DNA of 64,000 nucleotides from Flavobacterium endoglycinae. Its GTDB lineage: Bacteria > Bacteroidota > Bacteroidia > Flavobacteriales > Flavobacteriaceae. The notes under the pieces are model-generated. The model was not told the DNA's origin, ran no database searches, and saw only the letters and a program-made list of their open reading frames with translations. The first letter of the stretch is position 1. Each line of letters starts with the position of its first letter. The stretch is from NCBI RefSeq assembly GCF_017352115.1, contig NZ_CP071448.1, forward strand, positions 2,751,001-2,815,000. Direction: 5' to 3'. This document shows, one piece after another, positions 37,168-47,700 of this stretch. The translations under genes and the position numbers were made by a program.

Positions 37168-40100
37168 ATGTCCCCGAAATTACTTTTGTTTGCCCGTTCT
37201 TTAGTTCTTAAAAGTATAGTTTTATTTTTCTTTCTAGTCTCATTTGAAATGGCAGCACAGTCTACCGTTTCAAGAATTATCACTGACTGGAAAGGTTATT
37301 GGTCATCTACTACAACAACAGGAGTAGGAAACCGCCCAGATGATGTTAATAACCTGCTGGCTTTTACATGGCATGGTACGACTTATTCAACTGGAGTTAA
37401 TAACACGATTTTGAATAATAATAGTGTTACTTATAACGCCCAAAGATTTAGAGCTTTAAAAATTCAGACTTTAGGTTCAACATCGAGTATGTATTTTCTA
37501 CAAGGGTCCATGATAGATGGATCTGCATCTACAGCTACATTAGTGCCGCCAATAGCAGGATCTACTGCAACTGGTGCAGAACTCGCTTCAAGATTAACAG
37601 ATGGTACAAATGGCTTGACTCTGGGAACTGGAATTGCGAATATAAAAGCAGGAACTGCTGAATTTAAAATTGGAACCAATAACCTAAATCTTTCAGGTCT
37701 TGGTGATGGAATTCCCGATTTAATTGTAACTCAGGTTGCAGATCCGGGAGGTAGTACACCAGATACTTTTAAATTTATTGACGCACTAGGAAATACAGTG
37801 GGAACAGAATTATCGATAAACTTTAATTCGGTTAATGCAGTTGGAACATACAGCCTTGACTTGTTTAAAATGGATGGAACGGTAGGTTTTCCTGCAGCCT
37901 CAACCAGAGATATTCGTGTCTTAGGAATTGAAACCAGCGAATTCGGAATCACATCTGCAAATGCTGCTCAGGTGGATCGCTTTGTAGTTACTTTTTCTGG
38001 AAGCTCAGACTGTGCTTTTATTGCATTCAATACAAATTCATTAAAAATTGCAGAATTAAGTTTAATTAAAAAAGCATCAATGGCCTCTTGCGGAAAAGTA
38101 GGTGATGTGATCAATTATACTTTTGATATCAAAAATACAGGCGAGGTGCCTATTACCGATATTAATGTTACTGATCCAATGCCAGGATTAGTCATTACAG
38201 GAAATCCTATCAGCAGTTTGGCAGTCGGGGCAACTGCTACGGTAACAGGAACCTATACAATCACAGCTGCCGATGTGAACTTAGGAAGAGTTATAAATTC
38301 AGCAAAAGTTACCGGAACAGATCCTTCACTAAATATTGTAGAAGATATTTCAGGGCAAACCTATACAGATAATATTGCAACAACAATTGATCTTCTAGCA
38401 CCACCAACAATTGGCACAATTACCAATACAACTTGTACCGCTTTAGGAACAGTAGTATTAAATAATTTGCCATCAACAGGAACTTGGACAGTAGAAAGAA
38501 GTCCAGGTCTTGTTACTACGACTGGAACCGGAACAACAGCAACTATTACAGGTATTCCGGCCGGGACATACACTTTTAGAGTAACCAATTCTACAGGTTG
38601 CAAATCACCAGCAAGTGCAAGTGCAGTTATCACGGACCAATCTTCAACAACTTGGAATGGTACAGCTTGGTCAAATGGTACCCCAACTTCAACGAAAGGA
38701 GCAGTTTTTACAGGAGCCTATACTATAACAGCTGATTTAACAGCGTGTTCATGCACCATAAATTCTCCAGTAAATATGGTAGTGCCTTCAGGGATTACAT
38801 TGAATATTGTAAATGGATTAACAGTAAATTCAGGAGCTTCATTAGTATTTAACAATAACTCAAGTTTAGTTCAAACGAATACAGGAACCAATATCAATAC
38901 AGGAAATATTACATATAGAAGAGATACACAGCCCGTGCGTCGTTATGACTATACCTATTGGTCTTCACCAATTACAGCTGCACCTGCCTTTACACTGGCA
39001 AATCTTTCACCTGCTACATTAGGAGATAAATATTACAGCTATAATCCAAGTACAGGATGGGTAATAAATTACAACGGAACATTGACTATGGCAAAAGGAA
39101 CTGGCTATATTGTAAGAGCACCACAAACTTTTAGTATTGTAACACCGGCGGTTTATTCAGCTTCATTTATTGGAGTTCCTAATAATGGAAACACAACCAT
39201 CGCTGTATCTCCAAACAGCTGGAATTTAATTGGAAATCCGTATCCATCTGCAATTGATGCGACCTCATTAATTACATCTAACAGTACAATAGGAACACTT
39301 TATTTCTGGACACATAATCTGCCTCCAAGCGGATCGGTGCCAGGAGATGCTATTTACAATTATACAGCTTCAGATTATGCAGTGTTTAACTTACTGGGAT
39401 CTACCGGAACTGCCAGCGGTTCTCCAGCACCAAATGGTTATATCTCTGCAGGACAAGCATTCTTTACCAATACAGGATCTGGAAGCAGTATTACATTTAC
39501 CAACACTATGCGTGTGGCAGGAAACAATACTCAGTTTTATAAAACAGCCAATACAAATGCTATAGAAAGAAATCGCATCTGGCTGAATTTTACAAATGCT
39601 GAAGGGGCTTTCAAACAAGCTTTGGTAGGATATGCAGGAGGCGCAACAAACAATTGGGATTTACAATACGATGCCATTACACTTGATGGTAATACCTATA
39701 TTGATTTTTACAGTATAAATGATAATACATCACTTACCATTCAGGCGCGCGCACTTCCGTTTGATGATGCCGATGTAGTTCCAATGGGATATAAAGCTAC
39801 AGTTGCAGGCGAATTTACGATTGCAATTGATCATACTGACGGATTGTTTAACCAGCAAGCAATTTATCTTGAAGATAAAAAAGCAAATATCATTCATGAT
39901 TTGAAAGCTTCGGATTATAAATTCAATACCGAAACAGGAACTTTTACAGACCGTTTCGTTCTTCGTTATACCAATAAAAATTTAGGAACAGGAGATTTTG
40001 AAAATACAGAAGATGCATTATTGATTTCTGTAAAAGACAAAACGATTAAAATTATTTCTTCAAAAGAAACTATTAAAGAAGTAAACATTTATGATATTTC

Positions 40101-40242
40101 AGGAAAACTTCTTTACAGTAAAAAGAAAATCGGGGCAGCTGAATTTTCAATTTCAAACCTGCAGGCTGCAGATCAAGTGTTAGTGGTAAAAACTGTACTT
40201 GAAAACAATGCGCTGTTAACCCGAAAGATTATTTTTAAATAA
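37168..40242 (+). CDS. Giant secreted adhesin-like protein 3 (DUF11-like, shared C-terminal module)
   Basis: The protein has 1,024 residues from the MSPKLLLFARSLV start, which gives a signal region ending SFEMAAQ; an ATG 54 bases upstream adds a polar, unlikely leader. Residues about 30-300 are beta-rich with no family I recognise. A DUF11-type repeat follows (VGDVINYTFDIKNTGEVP, ITDINVTDPMPGL), then a domain with TCTALGTVVLNNLP that is also seen in adhesins 1 and 5. The shared C-terminal module starts near TTWNGTAW (about nucleotide 38,650) and ends with the T9SS-type tail (VNIYDISGKLLYS, LTRKIIFK). This is the copy most like adhesin 1, including the terminator. Confidence 0.9.
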   Translation: MSPKLLLFARSLVLKSIVLFFFLVSFEMAAQSTVSRIITDWKGYWSSTTTTGVGNRPDDVNNLLAFTWHGTTYSTGVNNTILNNNSVTYNAQRFRALKIQTLGSTSSMYFLQGSMIDGSASTATLVPPIAGSTATGAELASRLTDGTNGLTLGTGIANIKAGTAEFKIGTNNLNLSGLGDGIPDLIVTQVADPGGSTPDTFKFIDALGNTVGTELSINFNSVNAVGTYSLDLFKMDGTVGFPAASTRDIRVLGIETSEFGITSANAAQVDRFVVTFSGSSDCAFIAFNTNSLKIAELSLIKKASMASCGKVGDVINYTFDIKNTGEVPITDINVTDPMPGLVITGNPISSLAVGATATVTGTYTITAADVNLGRVINSAKVTGTDPSLNIVEDISGQTYTDNIATTIDLLAPPTIGTITNTTCTALGTVVLNNLPSTGTWTVERSPGLVTTTGTGTTATITGIPAGTYTFRVTNSTGCKSPASASAVITDQSSTTWNGTAWSNGTPTSTKGAVFTGAYTITADLTACSCTINSPVNMVVPSGITLNIVNGLTVNSGASLVFNNNSSLVQTNTGTNINTGNITYRRDTQPVRRYDYTYWSSPITAAPAFTLANLSPATLGDKYYSYNPSTGWVINYNGTLTMAKGTGYIVRAPQTFSIVTPAVYSASFIGVPNNGNTTIAVSPNSWNLIGNPYPSAIDATSLITSNSTIGTLYFWTHNLPPSGSVPGDAIYNYTASDYAVFNLLGSTGTASGSPAPNGYISAGQAFFTNTGSGSSITFTNTMRVAGNNTQFYKTANTNAIERNRIWLNFTNAEGAFKQALVGYAGGATNNWDLQYDAITLDGNTYIDFYSINDNTSLTIQARALPFDDADVVPMGYKATVAGEFTIAIDHTDGLFNQQAIYLEDKKANIIHDLKASDYKFNTETGTFTDRFVLRYTNKNLGTGDFENTEDALLISVKDKTIKIISSKETIKEVNIYDISGKLLYSKKKIGAAEFSISNLQAADQVLVVKTVLENNALLTRKIIFK

Positions 40243-40258
40243 ACCAACTTCCAAACAG

Positions 40259-40296
40259 AAAAACTCCATTTGTCAATTGATAAATGGAGTTTTTTA
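40259..40296 (+). terminator. Terminator after adhesin 3
   Basis: AAAAACTCCATTT/AAATGGAGTTTTT hairpin with T run. The hairpin and the bases between it and the gene (ACCAACTTCCAAA) are nearly the same as those after adhesin 1 on the other strand. Confidence 0.92.
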
Positions 40297-40392
40297 TTTT
40301 CAAAAAATCACCAAAAGTGGGTATTGTGTACATTTTGCAAACCCTATAATTTCGGTTAATTATACAATAAGTATTAACCTTAATTTTTAGTT

Positions 40393-43300
40393 TTGATTAA
40401 AAAAATACTCCTGACTTCTCTAATTGCTCTTTTATTTTATAATAATTGCCTTTACGCCCAGCAGGGAAAAATAGATATAACCTTTAATACACTTGATGAC
40501 GGATTAAAAGGTGATGGTTTTAATGATGTAGTAAGAGCACTTTATTTACAACCAGACGAAAACTTATTGGTTGGAGGAGATTATCTAAGTCTTAACGGAT
40601 CGTCAGTTTCCTATTTAACACGATTAAAACCAGACGGCACCATCGATGAAAATTTTAATACAGGAACAGGTTTTAATGGAAAAATATACGCCATAAACGT
40701 ACAGCCCGACGGAAAAATAATCGCCGCAGGAAACTTTACAGCTTATAACGGAAACAGTGCTGGAAGAATAATTCGATTAAACAATGATGGCACACAGGAT
40801 TTGTCATTTAATACCTCAATTGGAGCCCCAACAGGAATTATTTACAATATTAGTCTGCAGTCCGATGGTAAAATTATTATTGTGGGCAGTTTCACCAAAT
40901 ACAATACAAAAACCGTTAACAGAATAGCACGCATTTTACCAGACGGTACTTTAGATCCCTTTTTTGATACCGGAACAGGTTCCACTTTAAATATTACCAA
41001 TTCCAGAATTCTTTCGGATGGGAAAATACTACTAACAGGAAACTTTACTTTATTTAATAAAATAGAAAGTAACCGTATAATTCGTTTAAACACTGATGGA
41101 AGCGTTGATACAAACTTTAATATTGGAACGGGCTTTAATGATGATGTAAATGCAATTGTAATTCAGCCTGATGGCAAAATTATTTTAGGAGGAAACTTTA
41201 CTTCTTATCAAGAAAACACAGCAAATAGAATTATCCGCATAAATCAAGACGGCTCTGTCGATACAGAATTCCTAGGCACAGGCTTTAATAGCGGAAATGT
41301 CGAGATTATAAAAACAGATACTCAGGGCAACATTATGGTTGGCGGTAACTTTACAAGTAAGTATAATGGAACTGATGTCAACAGAGTAATATTACTGGAT
41401 TCAAAAGGACTTTTAAAAACCGATTTTGATATAGGATTAGGTCCTGCATCAGCATCTGTTTTTGCACTTGCTAATGATCAGGAAGGTTCATGGTTTATTG
41501 GTGGTTCATTTTCAGTTTTTGATGGGCAGAATCAAGGACGATTGGCTAAAGTAAATTTCGAAGGAGAACAAGATAGTAGTTATTTATCATCAGGTATTGG
41601 ATTTAATAACTCAGTCTTTAAAATAATTCCGCAAGAAAATAAAAAAACAATTGTAGTGGGAAACTTTATCACTTTTAATAATAACCCAGCTCCTAGAATT
41701 GCAAGACTTTTGGAAGATGGTTCTTCCGATCCTGATTTTAACAAAGAACAAACCGGAGCCAATAATTTGATTAAATCGGCAATTTTGCAAGCAGATGGTA
41801 AAATCATTATTGGAGGTAACTTTACCAAATACAATGATGTTTTATGTAATCGTTTGGCCAGAATTCTACCTGATGGATCTTTCGATCCTACATTTAATAT
41901 TGGATCTGGATTTAACAATCAGATTTATGCAATGGCAATTCAGTCAGATGGAAAAATAATCGTAGCAGGAAATTTTACCCGATTTAATAACGATTCTTCC
42001 GTAGAACGAATACTAAGATTATTACCAGACGGTTCTCGAGATTTTACTTTTAATGCAAGAATTGAGGCTATTATTGATGATGTCCTAGTTCAACCTGATG
42101 GAAAAATTTTAGTAGCAGGAAGATTTAACGGACATTTGGTTCGGTTAAGCAGCGATGGAAGTATAGATCCAGATTTTAATATTGGAGTTTATGGCTTTGA
42201 TAAAAATGTATATGCAATAGCGCTTCAATCTGATAATAAAATCTTAGTCGGAGGCTTTTTTTTATCTTTTAACGGACAGTCACAAAAAAAAATTTCACGC
42301 CTAAACCCAAACGGAAGTTTAGATACCAGTTTTGATTCTGGAACTGGATTTAATAAAGGCGATGTTCGTGCTTTTCTTATACAGCCGGATGGTCGTATTT
42401 TAGTTGGAGGTTCTTTTTCGGGAACTTATAAAAATACAAGTGCTTTGCGATTAATCAGATTGATGAAAAATGGTGATCTTGATCCTTCTTTCACAGTAAC
42501 TCTTAATAATAAATTGTACACTTTTGGTTTAACGTATAACCATCGATTATTAATTGGAGGAGATTTTAATTCTGTTTCAGGTGTTTCTAAACATCGTATA
42601 GCAAGATTAAAACTTTGTTTAGACTCAACAACTTGGGATGGTATTTCATGGTCAAATGGATATCCGTCAGGAGGAAAAGAAATATTTTTTAAAGGTGATT
42701 TTCCAGCTTTAGTATCTTCAGATGTTTGCAGTTGTAATATCGATTCAGGAAAAGAAGTTACAATTCCAAGTGGTCAAACCTTGAGTATTGAATTTTCATA
42801 TTCTGGAGAAGGGATTTTAAACCTAGAAGACTCTGCAAGTTTATATCAGTCAGATGATGATATTAAAAATACAGGAATAATACATCTAAAAAGAAACACA
42901 AAACCAATTTTAAAATTCGATTACACCTATTGGTCTGCACCCGTGCAAAATCAAAAATTAATTGATGTGTCGCCCAATACATTATATGATAAATACTTTT
43001 CCTATAATCCCGTATCAGGATGGCAGTTTGAAAATCCATATTTTGATATGATTTCAGGGAAAGGCTATATAATACGAGGCCCACAGGAATTTTCAACCTC
43101 CACAGCTTCAACTTATAAAGCCATTTTTAAGGGAATTCCCAATAATGGTAAAATTGACGTGAATATGGGAGCAGCAGATTCGTTCAATTTAATTGGAAAT
43201 CCATATGCTTCTGCAATTGACGCTGATGTTTTTCTGAAGAAAAATGAATTTAAAACTAAAGGAACGCTTTATTTCTGGACTCACAACACACCCATAACCA

Positions 43301-44217
43301 ATTACGAATATACAGCTGATGATTATGCCGTTTATAATCTCGTTGGAGGCATTGGAACCAAAGCCAATTCAGATGGAATAAACGAAACAATTCCTAATGG
43401 TAAAATTGCGTCGGGACAATCTTTCTTTATCAAAAGTAATGCAGCCGGTACCATTGAATTTAATGACGGTATGCGTATTCCTAATCAAAATAACGCTTTT
43501 TTCAAACCATCAGAAAATAAGAATTTGGTAAAAGATGAAATCGAAAAACACCGTTTCTGGCTCAATCTAAGAAATGATAAAGGAGCGTTTAAACAACTTT
43601 TGGCCGGTTACGTTACAGGAGCAACAAACAATTATGATATTAATTATGATGGTGAAATTTTAGAAGGAAACCAATTTGTAGATTTTTATAGTATAGTTGA
43701 AAACAAAAAACTAGCTATTCAAGGAAGAGGACTTCCGTTTGAAGACACAGATCAGATTATTTTAGGTTATAAAACTACAATTTCAGGAGAATTTACAATT
43801 GGAATCGATCATACTGACGGGATTTTTGTCGATCAAGACATTTATCTAGAAGATAAGCTAAATCAAAATTGGCAAAACCTGCAATCTGGAGATTATGCCT
43901 TTACCAGTCCAATCGGAACATTTGAAGATCGATTTGTATTACATTATAAATACCAAACCCTTGGAGACAAAAAAATTGAGACTCATAAAAATGATATTTT
44001 AGTTTCTTCCAAACATAAAATAATAAATATTAATTCTTTAAATGTAAATCTTAAGGCAGTGGATATTTTTGATACAAGAGGTAGATTAATCTATTCAAAA
44101 AAGAAAATTGGAAAGTCAGATTTGGAGATTTCCAATCTCAATGCTGCAGATCAAGTTTTACTGCTGAAAATAACACTAGAAAATGAATATTCAGAAGTTA
44201 AAAAAATCATTTTTTAA
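40393..44217 (+). CDS. Giant secreted adhesin-like protein 4 (Delta-60 beta-propeller, shared C-terminal module)
   Basis: The 1,274-residue protein starts at a TTG codon; no ATG or GTG fits the signal peptide (IKKILLTSLIALLFYNNCLYAQ). Residues about 30-740 contain about 14 Delta-60 repeats of the form QPDGKIIVGGNFT followed by NRIARLNPDGSLDTSFN, a pattern that builds beta-propellers. The shared module begins at STTWDGISW near nucleotide 42,625, continues with FDYTYWSAPV, LYFWTHNT and RFWLNLRNDKGAFKQ, and ends in a T9SS-type tail (VDIFDTRGRLIYS, VKKIIF), one residue shorter than in its relatives. It is probably a surface protein; ligand unknown. Confidence 0.9.
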   Translation: MIKKILLTSLIALLFYNNCLYAQQGKIDITFNTLDDGLKGDGFNDVVRALYLQPDENLLVGGDYLSLNGSSVSYLTRLKPDGTIDENFNTGTGFNGKIYAINVQPDGKIIAAGNFTAYNGNSAGRIIRLNNDGTQDLSFNTSIGAPTGIIYNISLQSDGKIIIVGSFTKYNTKTVNRIARILPDGTLDPFFDTGTGSTLNITNSRILSDGKILLTGNFTLFNKIESNRIIRLNTDGSVDTNFNIGTGFNDDVNAIVIQPDGKIILGGNFTSYQENTANRIIRINQDGSVDTEFLGTGFNSGNVEIIKTDTQGNIMVGGNFTSKYNGTDVNRVILLDSKGLLKTDFDIGLGPASASVFALANDQEGSWFIGGSFSVFDGQNQGRLAKVNFEGEQDSSYLSSGIGFNNSVFKIIPQENKKTIVVGNFITFNNNPAPRIARLLEDGSSDPDFNKEQTGANNLIKSAILQADGKIIIGGNFTKYNDVLCNRLARILPDGSFDPTFNIGSGFNNQIYAMAIQSDGKIIVAGNFTRFNNDSSVERILRLLPDGSRDFTFNARIEAIIDDVLVQPDGKILVAGRFNGHLVRLSSDGSIDPDFNIGVYGFDKNVYAIALQSDNKILVGGFFLSFNGQSQKKISRLNPNGSLDTSFDSGTGFNKGDVRAFLIQPDGRILVGGSFSGTYKNTSALRLIRLMKNGDLDPSFTVTLNNKLYTFGLTYNHRLLIGGDFNSVSGVSKHRIARLKLCLDSTTWDGISWSNGYPSGGKEIFFKGDFPALVSSDVCSCNIDSGKEVTIPSGQTLSIEFSYSGEGILNLEDSASLYQSDDDIKNTGIIHLKRNTKPILKFDYTYWSAPVQNQKLIDVSPNTLYDKYFSYNPVSGWQFENPYFDMISGKGYIIRGPQEFSTSTASTYKAIFKGIPNNGKIDVNMGAADSFNLIGNPYASAIDADVFLKKNEFKTKGTLYFWTHNTPITNYEYTADDYAVYNLVGGIGTKANSDGINETIPNGKIASGQSFFIKSNAAGTIEFNDGMRIPNQNNAFFKPSENKNLVKDEIEKHRFWLNLRNDKGAFKQLLAGYVTGATNNYDINYDGEILEGNQFVDFYSIVENKKLAIQGRGLPFEDTDQIILGYKTTISGEFTIGIDHTDGIFVDQDIYLEDKLNQNWQNLQSGDYAFTSPIGTFEDRFVLHYKYQTLGDKKIETHKNDILVSSKHKIININSLNVNLKAVDIFDTRGRLIYSKKKIGKSDLEISNLNAADQVLLLKITLENEYSEVKKIIF

Positions 44218-44718
44218 AGTAAAAACCACTAAATAATAGTTCCATCTTAGATTTTAAGGTGGATTTTTTTTATTTAAAAAAAGCCATAAACATATCGTAG
44301 GTTTTTTCTGCCAAGTATTGATTTTACTGCGGTTTTTGGTTTTTAAAGCACTGTAAATGAGTTTCTTAAAATCAGGTTTAAAATGTTAAAATTAGTTTTT
44401 TAACAAATCAGATTTATTTCAATTGTAAATAAAATCGTACCTTGTTAGGATCTTATTCGACAAACATAAATAAAAGCCGTCAAAATGCACATTTTGATTT
44501 CTTTAAAAAATCGAAAAGGCATTTACAATTTTACCCGCCAGAAATTATTGATTGCAATTTTAAATACCACTAAAAAAAAGTGCATCTACAATATTTTTTT
44601 GGTTTTGATTATTGATGTGTCATTAATAATCAAAATTTATTTTTTGAGGTATTTAGAATTATAATTTGATCAGACTTCATCTGATTTTGAATGTTCTTTT
44701 AATTAAAAAATAAGTGCG
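44218..44718. other. 501-base intergenic region between adhesins 4 and 5
   Basis: It contains a likely terminator for adhesin 4 at about 44,240-44,272 (CCATCTTA/TTAAGGTGG then T run). The rest is AT-rich with no credible gene. No good -33/-7 pair was found for adhesin 5. Confidence 0.45.
44240..44272 (+). terminator. Terminator after adhesin 4
   Basis: CCATCTTAGA/TTTTAAGGTGG short stem followed by a run of Ts, 23 bases after the stop. Confidence 0.65.
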
Positions 44719-47700
44719 ATGAAAAAAAAATTACCTGCCTCGTTTATTTTTCCCCAAAATCTACTTCATTGTTTTTCTTTATCTAGTGTAAATTCTAAAA
44801 AATCATTTTTAAAAGTAAAGCTTTCTTTACTGCTCTCCTTTGTCTGTTTTTCTCTTTGGGCACAGCCGCCGCATACCCTTAATGCAAATGGAACAGTTGT
44901 CGTTCCGGCTGGTATTACCACTATGGATGTACAAGCTTGGGGAGGAGGAGGTGCCGGAGGAGGTGCTAGTAACTCGGCCGCCCTAACCGGAAGAGGTGGC
45001 GGAGGCGGAGGCGGAGGAGCCTTTGCACGCGGTAATATCTCAGTTACTGCTGGTGCAACACTCAACGTTAGAGTTGCCCCAGTTACAACAGGTACAACAG
45101 GTAATGGAGGTAATGGAGGAAATTCAACAATTGATAGCTACGAAACAATCTTATTTGCAGCAGGAGGAATTGGAGGTACCGCCAATTCTGCTGGCGGCAC
45201 ACCTGCAGGCGGATCAGGAGGTTTAAGTACATCTTCATTTGGTTCTGTTTCAACTGTTTCTGGAGCAAACGGAGGAACTGGAAATACAGCTTTATTAAGC
45301 CTTGGACTATTCTCGGGAGCAGGAGGAACTGCCGGCGGAACTGGTGGTGGTACAGGAGGTGATGCACGTGGAAGCTTACTTTTAGGAAACGGACCAGGTT
45401 ATGCCGGAAATTCGCCAGGAGGTGGTGGAAGTGGTGGTATGCAGTTGGCAGGATCTGCTGCTCAAGTTGGTGGTGATGGTGCGGCTGGTCGTGTAATTAT
45501 AACTTATACTTGTCCCACCTACAGCATTACCGGAATTTCAGCAGCAGATGTTTGTAATTCAGCGGGAACAACTTCTCTAGTAACATTAACATCAAGTGCG
45601 GCAGGATTACCAACTGGTCCTTATGTAGTGACTTATAATCGTAGTAATCCAAGTGCAACAGGTCTTACAGCAGTAATGACGGTTAGTGCAGCAGGAACTG
45701 GAACTTTTACTGCCGTAGGTTTAAACACTATTGGAACAAGTACTATAACCGTTACGAATCTGACATCGGCAGCGTGTTCTTCAAATATCACAACAAATAA
45801 TGTGGCTTCATTAACTATCAATGCCGCAACTGTAGGAGGTAGTGTTGCGGGAACAACGACTATTTGTTCTGGAGCAACAAGTGGTACTCTAACCTTGAGC
45901 GGACAAACTGGATCAATCATAAGATGGGAATCAGCAGTAAGCCCCTTTTCAACTTGGGCTCCAATTGCTAATACTACAACCACTTATACTTCGGGAGCAC
46001 TTACAGCAACTACTCAATTTAGAGCCGTAATCCAAAACGGTAATTGTTCTGTGGTAAATTCATCGGTTGCGACTATTACAGTAAATCCACTTCCACAAGG
46101 AAGTTTAACGGCCAATGGTCCATTTTGTGTAACAGGATCGGGACTATTAACTTTTACAGCAACAGCAGGAACTGGGCCTTATACGATAGTGTACAAAGAA
46201 AATGGCGGAGCAGATCGTACAGTAACAAATGTTACAAGTGGTACTCCTTTTGCACCCTTTACAAATCCAGTTACGGCCACTACTATCTATACTTTAGTTT
46301 CAGTAACTGGTGCCAACACTTGTTCACGAAGTACAGGATTTACAGTTGATAATGCTACCATTACCGTAAATTCCAGACTCGCTACGCCAACGTATGGAAC
46401 CATTACACAGCCAACTTGCGTTTCTTCAACGGGAAGCGTTGTTTTAACTGGACTGCCGGCTACAAGCTGGACTATAAATCAAAGCGGCACTGCTTCTCAA
46501 ACCTATTCTTCTTCAGGAACAACCTATACAGTTACAAATTTAGCGCCCGGTAATTATACCTTTACAGTACAAGATGCTACCAACTGTCCTTCACTGGCAA
46601 CTTCAAATTTAAATATTATTGCGGCCGTTATAAATATCTGGAACGGAACAAGCTGGTCAAAAGGAAGTCCGCCAATCAGTACCGATGCTGTACGTTTTTC
46701 AGGAAATTATTCTACAACAGGAGATTTAAACGGTTGTTCTTTAACGGTTGATTCAGGTGTTACTGTTACCGTAAATTCCAATCATACTTTTACGATTTCA
46801 AATGCGGTTACCAATAACGGAGGCCAGTTGATTTTCGAAAATAATTCCAGTCTGGTACAAACCAATAATGTTACCAATACAGGAAATATCACGTATAAAA
46901 GGATTACACCTCCAGTAAGACGTTATGATTTAACCTATTGGTCAGCACCTATTACAAGAACGCCAGCTTTTACACTCTATGATTTATCACCTGGGACTTT
47001 AGGAGATAAATATTACAGCTATGATCCAAATCTAGGTTGGATAATAAGTTACAATGGTACGCAGGAAATGCTTCCGGGGCGTGGTTATATGGTAAGAGCG
47101 CCTCAAGCAAATGATATAAATACAGGAGTAAATTATGCTGCCGCTTTTGTCGGAATTCCAAATAACGGTACTATAAATGTTTCTTTAGGAACAGCCGAGA
47201 GATGGCAGCTGCTGGGTAATCCATATCCTTCTGCTATTTATGCTGACCAATTTATATTTGATAATGCGGCGAATGTATACGGAACTTTATATTTCTGGAC
47301 ACATAATAGTCCGCCAAGCAATGCGAATGCAGGAGATGCACAGTACAACTATAATAGTAATGATTATGCCATTTATAATATAACGGGAGCTACAACCGTG
47401 GGCGGACTTGTAGGGCAAGGTGCTCCAACTCCCGGAAACCAAGCAGCGCCATTAGGATATATCGCAGCGGGACAAGGCTTTTTTGCTATATCTAAAACTG
47501 GAGGAAATGCTGTTTTTACAAATGCCATGAGAGTTTCTGGTAATAATGCCCAATTTTATAAATCTACCGAAAGTAATAAAACGGCAATAGAAAGACATCG
47601 TGTATGGCTTAATTTAACCAATACCCAAGGCGCTTTTAAGCAATTACTGATTGGATATGTTGAAGGCGCGACCAATTCATGGGATCAAAATTTTGACGGA

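Noticed and set aside
40480..42610. Regularly spaced repeats considered as a CRISPR-like or tandem DNA array
   Set aside because: The repeats are protein-level Delta-60 units in an open frame, vary in DNA sequence and have no conserved spacer pattern.
44766..45065. 99-codon proline/alanine-rich frame on the minus strand
   Set aside because: It mirrors the glycine-rich coding region of adhesin 5; composition alone explains the open frame.
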